A DNA stretch of 64,000 bases from Cohnella candidum (GCF_003713065.1 NZ_CP033433.1:1523001-1587000); one strand, 5' to 3'. Shown: positions 46,988-56,783, counted from the stretch's first letter. A program made the numbers and translations. The notes: a model not told the origin generated them from the letters alone.

Positions 46988-48028
46988 ATGAAATTTGCGC
47001 TGTTCAGCTTGATCATGAATATTCCAAACTCCGTTACCGGGGAATCGTTGTCGGATCACGAGAAGCTGCTTAACGTTCTGAAACAAGCCGAATTGGCGGA
47101 ACGACTCGGATTCGACGCATACGGCGTAGGAGAGAGGCATGGACCGCCCTTTCTATCCTCGTCGCCTCCCGTCGTGCTTACGGCAATCGCGGCCAGAACG
47201 AAACGGATCCGGCTGCTCACGACCGTTACCGTGCTAAGCGTATTGGATCCGGTGCGGGTGGCCGAGGATTATGCAACGCTGGACCATCTGTCCGAAGGCA
47301 GGCTCGAAATCATCATCGGCAAGGGCAACGATCCGCGGCATTATCCGTTATTCGGCATTCTAGAGGAACAACAGTGGGACTCTCTGGCCGAACGATATAA
47401 ATTATTAAGAAGGCTATGGCAAGAGGAGAAAGTAACGTGGGAGGGCAAATACCGGCCTCCGCTTCATGAGGTAACCGTTCTGCCCAGACCCTTTCAACGC
47501 CAAATCCCGATCTGGCACGGCAGCGCTTCAAGCCAAATTTCAACGGAGCTGGCTGCGCAATACGGAGAACCTCTTTTCTCGTCGAATACGTTCCATCCGC
47601 AAGAAAAATACAAGGCGCTTATCAATCATTACAGGGAGCGATTCGCTTACTACGGACATGATCCTCGTAAAGCGATCGTCGGAGCAGGCGCCGGCAGTCT
47701 CTATTTGGCGGATACGCCGGAAGAAGCGATCAAGAGATTCCGTCCCTATTACGAAGCTCAATTCTCTACGCCTGCCTCCCAACATAACCAATCTCCTTTC
47801 AAGGATCTAGAAGACCACATCGCACGCGGCTCGATGTTGGTCGGCAATCCGGAAAGCGTCGTCCAGAAAATATTGGACTATCAGCAAGCCTTCGGCAACG
47901 AAGTACTCAGCATCAGCGTTGACGGGTTATCCGAATCGGAACAACGCGAACAGCTGGAACGTTTCGCCGAAGAGGTCGCGCCGATCTTGCGCCGAGAAGT
48001 ACGAAGTTCAGTTTGGAATCGCTCATAA
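46988..48028 (+). CDS. LLM class flavin-dependent oxidoreductase
   Basis: A 346-residue luciferase-like monooxygenase. It has a TIM-barrel start MKFALFSLIMNIPNS, the family region AELAERLGFDAYGVGERHG, and TTVTVLSVLDPVRVAEDYATLDHLS. The C-terminal ALL-type ending is LVGNPESVVQKILDYQQAFG. It uses reduced FMN or F420. The neighbouring deleted thioredoxin-like gene gives no functional clue. AAGGAT upstream of ATG. Substrate unknown. Confidence 0.85.
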   Translation: MKFALFSLIMNIPNSVTGESLSDHEKLLNVLKQAELAERLGFDAYGVGERHGPPFLSSSPPVVLTAIAARTKRIRLLTTVTVLSVLDPVRVAEDYATLDHLSEGRLEIIIGKGNDPRHYPLFGILEEQQWDSLAERYKLLRRLWQEEKVTWEGKYRPPLHEVTVLPRPFQRQIPIWHGSASSQISTELAAQYGEPLFSSNTFHPQEKYKALINHYRERFAYYGHDPRKAIVGAGAGSLYLADTPEEAIKRFRPYYEAQFSTPASQHNQSPFKDLEDHIARGSMLVGNPESVVQKILDYQQAFGNEVLSISVDGLSESEQREQLERFAEEVAPILRREVRSSVWNRS

Positions 48029-48042
48029 ATCAATGAATCCTC

Positions 48043-48076
48043 ACGGCTGCCGGTCACATCGGCAGCTGTTTTTTTG
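48043..48076 (+). terminator. Rho-independent terminator
   Basis: CGGCTGCCG pairs with CGGCAGCTG around ACA-type loop, with seven T residues after. The 120 bp after it hold no other recognised element. Confidence 0.8.
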
Positions 48077-48199
48077 TCCTTGAAACGAATATTATCGTAA
48101 ATCTAAAGTCATTTCATATAACATGGGTAAAAAGGGGATAAGCAAGTTACGAATTGCAGAAACTAGGTCGAGACCAACACACCCATAGGCAGGTTGATC

Positions 48200-49888
48200 A
48201 TGCAACAGGCAGCTGTAAAACTCACCAAAGAAAAGCGTCTTATTCTTATTTCCTTATTCATTATTTTGCTCTATTTATCGCCTCTTATCGTTCTAGGCGA
48301 CAATGCTCACATCCGCGTTCAAGACAATTTGGATTCCAACGTCGCTTGGTATACGGTACTGACACGGAGCCATGAGCTGTTTGGACCCCTGAACGCGGTT
48401 ATTCCCCAAGTGATGAACGGATTGCCGCGAGGCGCTTATGAGTCCGAATTCCGAGGCATCGTATGGCTTTATGCGTTGTTTCCCACCATGACCGCCTATG
48501 CGATCAGCCAAACGATTACGAGGTTCGCTGCTTTTCTCGGTATGTACTTGTTGCTCAAGAAGCGCTTTCTTAAAGAGCAAGACACCAGCCTTATACGAGT
48601 CGGTGTTGCCCTTGCGTTTGCCTTGACTCCATTCTGGCCTTCGGGCATGCTGAGCACTTTGGGACAGCCCTTGGCGCTTTGGGCTTTTTTGAAAATACGC
48701 AACAGAGAGCACTCCTGGAGAGAGTGGACAGTATTGGCTCTCCTGCCTCTATACTCCAGCTTTGTCCTGGGTTTCTTCTTCTTCTTGACGGCGATGGGTC
48801 TGCTGTGGCTCCGGGATGGGATCAAGAAACGCGATTGGAATCCAGTGTTCTTCGTGGGTATCGCGTTCATGACTGCGATTTACTTGGCCATTGATTATCG
48901 GCTTCTTTCAGGGCTCGCCTTATCGAGCGCCCCCACCAGTCGAACGGAGTTCGTTGAATCACAGAACGGTTTTTGGTATTCCATGGGTCTCGCGGTTTTT
49001 AATTTTTTATTCGGTCATAATCAAGTTTTAACGATGCATACCCCGGTCATATTGCCTATCATCAGCATTGCGCTCATTGTTGTGTTCAATCAAAAAAGCC
49101 AAAAAGTCCATAAAAGAATTCTTTATCTGATCGGATTCAATTTCGCATTGTCCTTATGGTACGCCTTCTGGTTTTACAAAGCGTGGGAGCCGTTAAAGCA
49201 ACGTTTCTCTATATTGACTATGTTTAATTTCGGCCGGTTTCATTACCTGCACCCGCTCACGATTTACGTCAGCTTTGCGCTTGCTCTGTACATCCTTTGG
49301 ATGTTAGGCGGGAAGTGGCAAAAGAGGGTGCGTTTTTATGTCGTTGCGCAAGTGATACTCCTTCTCTTTTGCAATGACGAAATCGTTTATCGCGTTTACG
49401 GTCAACCGTCCGTCAAACAATTTTATGCCGTTAATCAATTTCAACAGATCAGAGATTATATCGGGCTGCCTCAAGAATCATATCGCGTAGCCAGCATCGG
49501 ACTTCATCCTTCAATCGCCCAGTATAACGGCTTCTATACGTTGGATTCTTACGTGAATTATTATCCGCTTACGTACAAACATGAATTCCGGCAAATCATC
49601 GCCAAGGAGTTGGACAAGAGTCCGGATCTGCAAACCTACTTCGACCAATGGGGAAGCCGGTGTTATCTTTTTGTAAGCGAGCTTGGAAAGAACTACGAAT
49701 TTACAAAAAATTCAATCGTTAAAATCAACCATTTGCAACTGAATACGGCCGTGTTAAAGGCGATGGGGGGCAAATATATTCTGTCGGCCGTTCCCATCAT
49801 GAATGCCGAGGAAGAAGGACTCCAACTTCTGAACATCTTTGACGATCCTCAATCGGCATGGAGAATATACCTGTACGAAGCGAAGTGA
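48200..49888 (+). CDS. DUF6044 family polytopic membrane protein (YkoS-like)
   Basis: A 562-residue protein, about 11 spans in the first 400 residues (LILISLFIILLYLSPLIVLG, IRVGVALAFALTPFWPSGML) and a soluble 150-residue C-terminus. The loop DNLDSNVAWYTVLTRS is typical of glycosyltransferase-C-like membrane proteins, where acidic residues after TM1 matter. It resembles B. subtilis YkoS. ATG 48200 chosen, AGG six bases before. Possibly handles a lipid-linked sugar. Confidence 0.7.
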   Translation: MQQAAVKLTKEKRLILISLFIILLYLSPLIVLGDNAHIRVQDNLDSNVAWYTVLTRSHELFGPLNAVIPQVMNGLPRGAYESEFRGIVWLYALFPTMTAYAISQTITRFAAFLGMYLLLKKRFLKEQDTSLIRVGVALAFALTPFWPSGMLSTLGQPLALWAFLKIRNREHSWREWTVLALLPLYSSFVLGFFFFLTAMGLLWLRDGIKKRDWNPVFFVGIAFMTAIYLAIDYRLLSGLALSSAPTSRTEFVESQNGFWYSMGLAVFNFLFGHNQVLTMHTPVILPIISIALIVVFNQKSQKVHKRILYLIGFNFALSLWYAFWFYKAWEPLKQRFSILTMFNFGRFHYLHPLTIYVSFALALYILWMLGGKWQKRVRFYVVAQVILLLFCNDEIVYRVYGQPSVKQFYAVNQFQQIRDYIGLPQESYRVASIGLHPSIAQYNGFYTLDSYVNYYPLTYKHEFRQIIAKELDKSPDLQTYFDQWGSRCYLFVSELGKNYEFTKNSIVKINHLQLNTAVLKAMGGKYILSAVPIMNAEEEGLQLLNIFDDPQSAWRIYLYEAK

Positions 49889-49892
49889 TGTC

Positions 49893-50981
49893 CTAACTTT
49901 CGAACAGGTCATGGCCGCGGCTTTTTCCGTCCGATTCCTTACCGGTCGCGAGCCTCGCTTCGGGAAATATTCTCTCCTCCATACCGTCAAGATTGGTGAA
50001 ATCCTGCAATAGCCGGCGCGTTTGAACCCAACACGCGGACATGTAGGTTTCCGCCGTCATCGATGTACGTTCAAGAATTTTCAACAGCATGGTCGGTTTC
50101 GGAACGTTTCCCGGGATTGCGTCATCTCTCCACATCTCGATATAATCAGCTAGACCGGAAAAGAACTCCGTCCACCGCTTACGATCCGTATTTTTAAAGT
50201 CGGTTAACCTGGAGGCTTCAAGCACGTTTTTCTGAAGTTCCACGCCTTGCATACATCCGAGGATCAGCGTATTTAGAAGCAGCTTCAAATACTCGAGTCG
50301 TTTTCTTCTCCCACGGGTAAATGGACTGAATTTTAAGGCGTGCATGGCTTGTTCGAGCTTCGACGAGGTATGATTCAAATCTTGCGCCAATGTTGTAAAG
50401 GAGCGCCTTAAGTCTTCTGAAGCAGACACTGGGGTATCGTCTCTGAACCACTTCGAATATTGGCGATAGTACGAAGCAAGGTCCGAAGCCGCATGATGGA
50501 GCAATTTTTCGGTTTCTCGGCTGAAATCCGGAGGGATGACCGTTAGATTGACGGCAATCGCGATCACGGCGCCAATCAACGTCTCCACGATTCTGTCAAT
50601 GCCGTAGCTCGCTTGGGTTCCGACGGTGAGCACCAGCAATGCACTGGTGCCGATTTGCATGTAGGTATATTGGGGAAATTTGAACGCTTGGCCGACCGTT
50701 AGTCCAATCAGCAAAAGAAGGGCCAGACTCCACCAATGCGTTCCGAATGTATGAACAAAGCCGCTTGCCAGAGTCACGCCGACCAAAATACCCAGTATGC
50801 GTTGAAATCCCAATCGGATTGATTTTTCAACCGTGACTTGGAGACACAGAATGGCGGCCAGCGGTGCAAAAAACGGATGCTCCGATCCCATGCGGTTGGC
50901 GATCAACCAGGACAACACGGCAGCCAGTACAGCTTTGATTGTCCGGTTAGACGGAAGCAGTCTGTTCATGAAAGTTCTCAC
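49893..50981 (-). CDS. FUSC family protein, aromatic acid exporter type
   Basis: A 362-residue membrane protein. The membrane half has six spans with GSEHPFFAPLAAILCLQVTV, IRLGFQRILGILVGVTLAS and GIDRIVETLIGAVIAIAVN. The cytosolic C-terminal half (about 165-362) is helical. GTG 50981 follows GGGGGAT at 7 bp; the upstream extension in frame lacks a site. It converges on the DUF6044 gene with almost no gap. Probably exports hydrophobic acids. Confidence 0.8.
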   Translation of the reverse strand: MRTFMNRLLPSNRTIKAVLAAVLSWLIANRMGSEHPFFAPLAAILCLQVTVEKSIRLGFQRILGILVGVTLASGFVHTFGTHWWSLALLLLIGLTVGQAFKFPQYTYMQIGTSALLVLTVGTQASYGIDRIVETLIGAVIAIAVNLTVIPPDFSRETEKLLHHAASDLASYYRQYSKWFRDDTPVSASEDLRRSFTTLAQDLNHTSSKLEQAMHALKFSPFTRGRRKRLEYLKLLLNTLILGCMQGVELQKNVLEASRLTDFKNTDRKRWTEFFSGLADYIEMWRDDAIPGNVPKPTMLLKILERTSMTAETYMSACWVQTRRLLQDFTNLDGMEERIFPEARLATGKESDGKSRGHDLFES

Positions 50982-51097
50982 AACTCGATCCCCCGTTCGC
51001 TGGAACGCAGCGTTTCTGTGGTTCTTCTTGTTAATAACCGTATGTGCGAACAAAAATTCAAACATTGAACACATGATGAGAGAGGAGTCAGGCAAAA

Positions 51098-52330
51098 ATG
51101 GATTATTTCGAATCCATGTTAAACAAGTATGCAGAACTCGTCGTTAAGGTTGGCGTCAATGTTCAAGTCGGCCAAGTGCTGATCGTACACGCGCCGTTGG
51201 AAACGGCTCCATTTACGCGGCTGATTGTCGCAAAGGCATATGAGGCAGGAGCCAAATACGTCATCGTGGAATGGGACGACGAGGAGATTGCCCGCATCCG
51301 ATACGAGAAAGCGTCCGACGATTCTTTCGACTATTATCCGCAGTGGTTAGCAGACAGCATGGTTCGTTTCGCCGAAGAAGGCGGTGCGATCTTGCATATC
51401 AAAGTGCCCAATCCGGATCTGTTCCAGGGAATCGATTCCGCTAAAGTATCGGCGGCGGTCAAGTCGGCCGCTGTCGCAAGAAAGGAATATTCGGCCTATA
51501 CGCGCAATAGCCGAATCAGTTGGTCGTTAATCAAAGCTCCTACGCGCGCGTGGGCAAGCAAAGTATTCGCCGACCTTCCGGAAGAGCGGCGGGTGGAAGC
51601 CATGTGGGAAGCGATTTTCAAAATGGTACGGGTGAATACGGAAGATCCGGTCGCCGCTTGGCGAGAACATATTGATCATTTGAAAACAAGGCAAAATCTT
51701 CTGAACGCGAAACGGTACAAGAGTCTCCATTATCGAGCGCCGGGTACGGACCTGCGGGTAGAGTTGCCTGAAGGCCATATTTGGCGGGGCGGAGGAGGAG
51801 AGAACGAGAAAGGCGTATACTTCGTGGCGAACATGCCGACGGAAGAAGTGTACACGATGCCGCATCGAGCCGGCGTGAACGGGACCGTCCGAAGCACGCT
51901 GCCTCTCAATTTGAACGGCAGGCTTGTCGAAGGAATCGCGTTGACGTTCAAAGACGGCAAAGTGGTTGCTTACGAGGCCGATTCGGGTCGTGAACATCTG
52001 ACGTCGCTGTTGGAAACGGATGAAGGCGCATCCTATCTTGGAGAAGCCGCGCTTGTACCGCATGATTCCCCGATATCGAACTTGAACAGAATCTTCTATA
52101 ATACCGGCATCGACGAAAACGCATCCTGCCATTTCGCTCTTGGAAGTGCTTATCCCGTGAATCTGGAAGGCGGAACGAAGCTATCCAGCGAACAATTAAT
52201 GGAGCGCGGCGCCAATGTAAGCCTTACGCATGTTGACTTCATGATCGGTTGTGCAGAGCTGGACATCGATGGAGAACTGCCCGACGGAACCGTCGAGCCT
52301 GTTTTTCGCCAAGGGAATTGGGCTATCTAG
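51098..52330 (+). CDS. M29 family aminopeptidase (AmpS/PepS-like)
   Basis: A 410-residue metallopeptidase: MLNKYAELVVKVGVNVQVGQ at the start, TRNSRISWSLIKAPTRAWA, then the metal site in NMPTEEVYTMPHRAGVNGTV and the HVDFMIG His/Asp pair near the C-terminus. The length (about 410) is normal for the family. It removes N-terminal residues from peptides in the cytoplasm, with co-catalytic metal ions. Start ATG after AGAGGAG. Single gene with terminator. Confidence 0.9.
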   Translation: MDYFESMLNKYAELVVKVGVNVQVGQVLIVHAPLETAPFTRLIVAKAYEAGAKYVIVEWDDEEIARIRYEKASDDSFDYYPQWLADSMVRFAEEGGAILHIKVPNPDLFQGIDSAKVSAAVKSAAVARKEYSAYTRNSRISWSLIKAPTRAWASKVFADLPEERRVEAMWEAIFKMVRVNTEDPVAAWREHIDHLKTRQNLLNAKRYKSLHYRAPGTDLRVELPEGHIWRGGGGENEKGVYFVANMPTEEVYTMPHRAGVNGTVRSTLPLNLNGRLVEGIALTFKDGKVVAYEADSGREHLTSLLETDEGASYLGEAALVPHDSPISNLNRIFYNTGIDENASCHFALGSAYPVNLEGGTKLSSEQLMERGANVSLTHVDFMIGCAELDIDGELPDGTVEPVFRQGNWAI

Positions 52331-52344
52331 TCGTTGCCTTGCAT

Positions 52345-52382
52345 AAAAAAAGGAGCCTCTGGAATTCATGAGGCTCCTTTTT
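52345..52382. terminator. Rho-independent terminator after aminopeptidase
   Basis: AAAAAGGAGCCTC pairs with GAGGCTCCTTTTT. It lies between convergent genes and should work in both directions. Confidence 0.88.
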
Positions 52383-52393
52383 GTTGTAATAGA

Positions 52394-52516
52394 TTAGATA
52401 AAAAATCCCGAAAGAATAATCACCAGCAAAATGAACATAACCAGAGTAAACGCGAAAGCACTGCCGGTGCCATGAGATCTATTACCATGGGATCTACTGC
52501 CAACTCCCTCGCTCAT
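52394..52516 (-). CDS. YjcZ family sporulation micro-protein
   Basis: A 40-residue protein. A polar Ser/Gly/His start (SEGVGSRSHGNRSHGTGSA) is followed by one span (FAFTLVMFILLVIILSGFFI) that is almost the same as in the micro-gene at 42213-42329. ATG preceded by GGGAGGTGATAAC, an excellent ribosome binding site. The upstream CATATATTG on the minus strand recalls a mother-cell sigma -10 element, but that is weak evidence. Confidence 0.75.
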   Translation of the reverse strand: MSEGVGSRSHGNRSHGTGSAFAFTLVMFILLVIILSGFFI

Positions 52517-52773
52517 GTTATCACCTCCCCCGTTAGGATTGTGATTCATCATCACACCGACAATATATGCTGGTCCGAAAGAAGGGACAGGATGTTATAC
52601 ATAACGTAAGAAAAATGTACGTACTTCAAACTAGCATCCCCTGATCGGGAAATATTTAAGAAACAATTCAGAATTCCTTCACCGACGGTTTAGGATTAGA
52701 GGCTAATGTATGGGTTAGATATTCGAATTAGCCGTTCATATCCTTTATTCCACTTTCGATGAGGGGAAATTTC

Positions 52774-54093
52774 GTGGTGGCAAACCTAAACAAAAAGAGC
52801 AATTTGTTGAGCAAGGTGCCTGAGGTTACGATTTACTTCTGGATCATCAAAGTTCTATGCACAACGGTCGGGGAAACTTTTGCGGATTATCTCAATTTCA
52901 ACTTGGGATTCGGTTTAACGAACACAACGATGATTATGGGTGTCGTATTTTTCATCTTCTTGTTTCTTCAATTCAGGGCAACGAAATATGTACCCGCGAT
53001 ATATTGGCTGACTGTCGTATTCATCAGCGTTTTCGGAACGTTGGTTACCGATAATCTGACGGACGGGATCGGAGTACCGTTGGAGAAAAGCACGACCGTT
53101 TTCGGCATTCTGTTGGGACTGACTTTCCTGGTTTGGTTCGCAAGCGAAAAGACGCTTTCCATTCACTCGATCTACACAAGGAAGCGCGAAGTTTTTTATT
53201 GGCTAACCATTCTATTTACATTCGCCCTTGGAACGGCTGTCGGCGATCTGTATTCCGAACAACTCGGGCTAGGTTACTTTAACACGGGCATCACGGTCGT
53301 TATTATCGTCGCGATTACTTATATGGCTTGGAAATGGCTGCGCCTCGATACGGTATTAGCTTTCTGGGTCGTTTATATTCTGACTCGTCCGCTAGGGGCA
53401 TCCTTGGGTGACTACTTGTCCCAATCCCATATCAATGGCGGATTAGGCTTAGGAACAACGATTACGAGCGTCATCTTTCTAGCTGCGATTTTGGCTGTCA
53501 TCGTATTCTTGGCTGTTACTAAAATCGATACGGCGTCGAAAAGCGAAACCGTAGAGTCGGGGCAAGCAAAAAAAAACAAAAGAAACGTTCTCATTCAAAC
53601 CGTTGCCGTACTTTGTATTTTCTTAGCTGCCGGCATCGGAGGGTATGTTCAATTGAACCGTCAAATCACATCGCAAATCGATTCTCCCGTTTCGGCCACG
53701 GCGTCCAATTCGGATTCATCAGCGGCATCACAAGCTCCCGCATCATCGCCATCCGGGTCTTCTCAGACTCCGGCAGCAACGCCGGAAGCCGCAAAACCTG
53801 TATCGCAGTCAAAATTGGCCGGACGATTAACGGGTTTCATAAAAATCGAAAACGATATGTTGAACGCCATAAACACGAAGGACTATTCTTCCGCCAGTAA
53901 AGGCGCTGACAATTTGGAACATCAGTGGGACATTGCTGAACCAAAGCTCAGGAAAATAGACGGCACTGCGTGGACTCAAATTGATGGAACGATTGACGTA
54001 GTTTTGGCTGCCGTTCGCAAAAGCAACCCAAATCCAACCAAGTGCATTTCTGCACTGAACGATTCACTTCATATTCTTAACGGTTCCAATTAA
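52774..54093 (+). CDS. COG4705-like (DUF347) membrane protein with extra C-terminal domain
   Basis: A 439-residue protein. Four repeated two-span units each carry a conserved acidic motif: TTVGETFADYL, GTLVTDNLTDGIG, GTAVGDLYSEQLG and GASLGDYLSQS. These are the DUF347 repeats. A fifth unit or single span follows (TVAVLCIFLAAGIGGYVQL), then a Ser/Ala/Pro linker and a helical tail of about 100 residues (MLNAINTKDYSSASKGADNL). GTG 52774 is chosen because GAGGGGAA precedes it. The 257 bp upstream hold nothing definite. DUF347 proteins may be metal- or Mn-related transporters; I treat this as unknown. Confidence 0.7.
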   Translation: MVANLNKKSNLLSKVPEVTIYFWIIKVLCTTVGETFADYLNFNLGFGLTNTTMIMGVVFFIFLFLQFRATKYVPAIYWLTVVFISVFGTLVTDNLTDGIGVPLEKSTTVFGILLGLTFLVWFASEKTLSIHSIYTRKREVFYWLTILFTFALGTAVGDLYSEQLGLGYFNTGITVVIIVAITYMAWKWLRLDTVLAFWVVYILTRPLGASLGDYLSQSHINGGLGLGTTITSVIFLAAILAVIVFLAVTKIDTASKSETVESGQAKKNKRNVLIQTVAVLCIFLAAGIGGYVQLNRQITSQIDSPVSATASNSDSSAASQAPASSPSGSSQTPAATPEAAKPVSQSKLAGRLTGFIKIENDMLNAINTKDYSSASKGADNLEHQWDIAEPKLRKIDGTAWTQIDGTIDVVLAAVRKSNPNPTKCISALNDSLHILNGSN

Positions 54094-54114
54094 TCATGCT
54101 GATCCTCTAGGGAT

Positions 54115-54146
54115 AAAATGGCGGCCAAATCGGCCGTCATTTTTCT
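54115..54146 (+). terminator. Rho-independent terminator
   Basis: AAAATGGCGGCC pairs with GGCCGTCATTTTT around AAATC. A near copy of the same hairpin core is at 54642-54669. Confidence 0.8.
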
Positions 54147-54202
54147 TTTATGGAGTATAATGTAAGGGAACGCAAATTTCATGAAGGAAGAGGGAGATAT
54201 GC

Positions 54203-54613
54203 TTGCATGCAAGTGAACCGGCTGGCTTTTGGATTCGATTGGGAGCGATTCTTCTTGACGCACTCATCATCGGCTTACCTCTGACGATCATATCCATGAT
54301 CATTACCGGAAACGGAATATCAAGTCATCAGTTTTTATCCGATACATTGACGTTTCTGTATGCATTGCTTATCCCAATCATTTGGAACGGTTATACGGTC
54401 GGCAAAAGAATATGCGGTATTCGTATCGCTAAAATCGCCGACGGAGGGCCTCCGGGCCTGGGGACGATGCTCCTTCGCAATGTAGTTGCCGGCGTTGTTT
54501 ATGGCATAACTTTTGGCGTTGCCACCATCGTGAGTGCCATTATGGTCGGAGTTCGTGAGGATAAACGGTCGCTTCACGATTTTATTGCAGGTACGGAAGT
54601 CATACGCGATTAA
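54203..54613 (+). CDS. RDD family membrane protein
   Basis: A 136-residue protein with the RDD pattern. The usual first-span Arg-Asp-Asp appears in IRLGAILLDALIIGLP. The second-span region is LLIPIIWNGYTVGKRICGIRI, and EDKRSLHDFIAGTEV closes the domain. TTG start 8 bp after GGGAG. RDD proteins have varied roles, some in ion exchange, most unknown. Alone, with terminators on both sides. Confidence 0.8.
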   Translation: MHASEPAGFWIRLGAILLDALIIGLPLTIISMIITGNGISSHQFLSDTLTFLYALLIPIIWNGYTVGKRICGIRIAKIADGGPPGLGTMLLRNVVAGVVYGITFGVATIVSAIMVGVREDKRSLHDFIAGTEVIRD

Positions 54614-54641
54614 CCAATCGTTAATGACATTAAAAATATAT

Positions 54642-54669
54642 TGGCGGCCAAATCGGCCGCCTTTTTTCT
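54642..54669 (+). terminator. Rho-independent terminator
   Basis: GGCGGCC pairs with GGCCGCC around AAATC, followed by a T tract. Confidence 0.8.
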
Positions 54670-54752
54670 TACATAAAGTCAAATTTGATTGTTAAGCGTC
54701 TTGAACTTAAAATGTTTTTATCAAGCATGAGCAGGAAGGGAATAGGAGAAAA

Positions 54753-55797
54753 ATGCACCCAGTACTCGGAGGAAACCCAAATCGCGAGCAGAAAGAACGA
54801 TATTCTAAATTTGATAATTATATTAAGGGGAAGTTTATGAATGAAGTTCCGACCAAGATGGACATGAGTTTTTCTGATTACTTCTCCATGATTAAGGATT
54901 CCCTCTCAGGTGCACAAGACCGCAGACCTTCCGGTCCATTGCCTGTATTCGAATTGGATTGGAACAAAATCCGAAGTGAAGAAGATAGTTTAACTTGGTT
55001 TGGGCATTCTGCTTTTTTACTCTCTCTGGACAATAAAAAGATACTTGTCGATCCGATGCTTGGGCCGGTTGCTTCGCCTGTTTCTTTTCTTGGAAGCAAA
55101 CGCTATAGCCAAGACATGCTGCATATGATTGATGAATTGCCGCATATGGATGCTGTATTCATTACGCATGATCATTACGACCACCTAGATTGCCCATCTA
55201 TACGTAAGTTGGGGGACAAGGTTGGCCATTTTTTCGTTCCTTGCGGCGTTAGTGCACACTTGATCCGTTGGGGAGTCGCACAAGAAAAAATCACGGAACT
55301 CAATTGGTGGGATGAAACGGAGTTCCAAGGCTTAACCATTGCATTGACTCCATCCAAACTCGGGTAGAGGACTTTTCAATCGAGATACGACATTATGGGG
55401 CGGGTGGGTCATACTTGGAAAACGAACCCGTTTCTATACCAGTGGAGATGGGGGTTATGGTGCGCATTTTAAAGAGATAGGGGAAAAGTACGGTCCCTTT
55501 GACATGGCCCTGATCGAAGGAGGTCAATATGACCGGCGCTGGCCGTGGGTCCATATGACACCCGAAGAGGCTGTACAGGCCCATGTGGACGTAAACGGGA
55601 AAAATATGATGCTCATTCATTGGGGAGCCTTTACTCTTGCGTACCATGGTTGGACGGAGCCAATAGAACGTGCATCAGCAGAGGCGGTGAAGGTAAATGT
55701 GAGTCTTGTTGCCCCTCAAATTGGCGAGACCATCCCATTAAACGGAGAACTGCAGGCTGCTCAATCTCCATGGTGGGGGGACGTAACGTTTCTATGA
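54753..55797 (+). pseudogene. MBL-fold metal-dependent hydrolase (UlaG/NAPE-PLD-like), frameshifted
   Basis: The first frame (54753-55367) gives the metallo-beta-lactamase fold start: WFGHSAFLL, then FITHDHYDHLD with the HxHxDH metal motif. It ends abruptly at ALTPSKLG. A second frame resumes at once with SGRGLFNRDTTLWGGW and continues through ALIEGGQYDRRW and LIHWGAFTLAYHGW to a stop at 55797. The junction near 55356-55361 lacks about five bases, including the codon for a histidine that the family keeps (TPSxHFSGRG). The protein would be about 345 residues if intact. As it stands the gene is broken. Confidence 0.75.
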
Positions 55798-56735
55798 AAA
55801 GGGGTCGAAGTTTCATCATTATCCTATTCACCGCACTCGTGTTATCCGCATGCGGGTCGTCCGGGCCGAACGACGTTGCTCAGCCATCAGCAAGTCCGAG
55901 CCTGCAGGCAGAGACGACCCCCGAACCCTCGCCAATCCCGCAAACTTCCTTATTCGGCGAGGTTCAGTCCGGCGGCTCGATCATACAGGCGTATACGTTC
56001 AATGGCCAATTGACGGACGCCGTTTTCCGCAGACACACATCGTTACCGTACGGAGTTTACGTTCCGAAATTCATGGATCAACGAGAGTTAGCGGAGGGGG
56101 TAGAATGGGGCTATGGAGAGCCTAGAAACTCTTTCGCTATTATGGACGGCAACTTGTTCCGTCCGGACTTTCAGACAGCCGATCCCGATTTGGCAGCTTA
56201 TAAAGAATACTTGGGATCGGACCGGAGCGACCCGGCGATGGAATACGATTACTTCTCGTTCCAGGGCGAATCGAATGAGTTGATCATCCGCTTTGCCTAT
56301 TCATCCGACGAGAAAAATAATGCGCAGAAGCTGTTTCTATCCATGATTACGTCGATTAGGGAGACGCATGCGAGCGAGGATTTTAAAGCCGGCGTGTTCT
56401 TGACTTACGACGAATCGATGCTGGACGAAACTCAGAAAACGGTTCTGCAATGCGCGCTGGCGAGCATGGACGCGATCATCGCCAAGGACGCAAAGGCATT
56501 CTCGAAATCGCTGGAATCACAAGAATTAGCGGAAGCGTTAAGCTTTTTGATTGATGAAGGAAAATCGTACCGTTTCGAAAAGCTGGATTCGATTTCGGAG
56601 CTGGACGAAAACAAATATAATGTCAGCGTTTTCTATAAGGCGCTTAGCAAAGAGGGTTTCTTATTTCATTCCGGCTACATGTTTACGGTCAGAAAAAACA
56701 AAGCCGGCGAATGGAATGTCGCGAATATCGACTAG
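55794..56735 (+). CDS. Secreted lipoprotein, unknown function
   Basis: A 313-residue protein with a type II signal (FIIILFTALVLSAC, lipobox LSAC) and a Pro/Ser/Thr-rich spacer (about 25-55). The folded part starts at about 60 (GGSIIQAYTFNGQLTDAVF). It has no known motif. Start ATG overlaps the stop of the frameshifted MBL gene, so it may depend on translation of that gene. It is convergent with the sucrose phosphorylase gene. Confidence 0.65.
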   Translation: MKRGRSFIIILFTALVLSACGSSGPNDVAQPSASPSLQAETTPEPSPIPQTSLFGEVQSGGSIIQAYTFNGQLTDAVFRRHTSLPYGVYVPKFMDQRELAEGVEWGYGEPRNSFAIMDGNLFRPDFQTADPDLAAYKEYLGSDRSDPAMEYDYFSFQGESNELIIRFAYSSDEKNNAQKLFLSMITSIRETHASEDFKAGVFLTYDESMLDETQKTVLQCALASMDAIIAKDAKAFSKSLESQELAEALSFLIDEGKSYRFEKLDSISELDENKYNVSVFYKALSKEGFLFHSGYMFTVRKNKAGEWNVANID

Positions 56736-56758
56736 GTGCTTCTATCCTGCATGAAGAA

Positions 56759-56783
56759 AGGGACATCCGTTACGGATGTCCCT
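56759..56783. terminator. Hairpin between convergent genes
   Basis: AGGGACATCC pairs with GGATGTCCCT around GTTAC. It is a clean palindrome without a T run; terminator or transcript barrier is likely. Confidence 0.6.

Noticed and set aside
48154..48375. Short plus-strand frame before the DUF6044 gene
   Set aside because: It overlaps the DUF6044 coding region in another frame and has no ribosome binding site.
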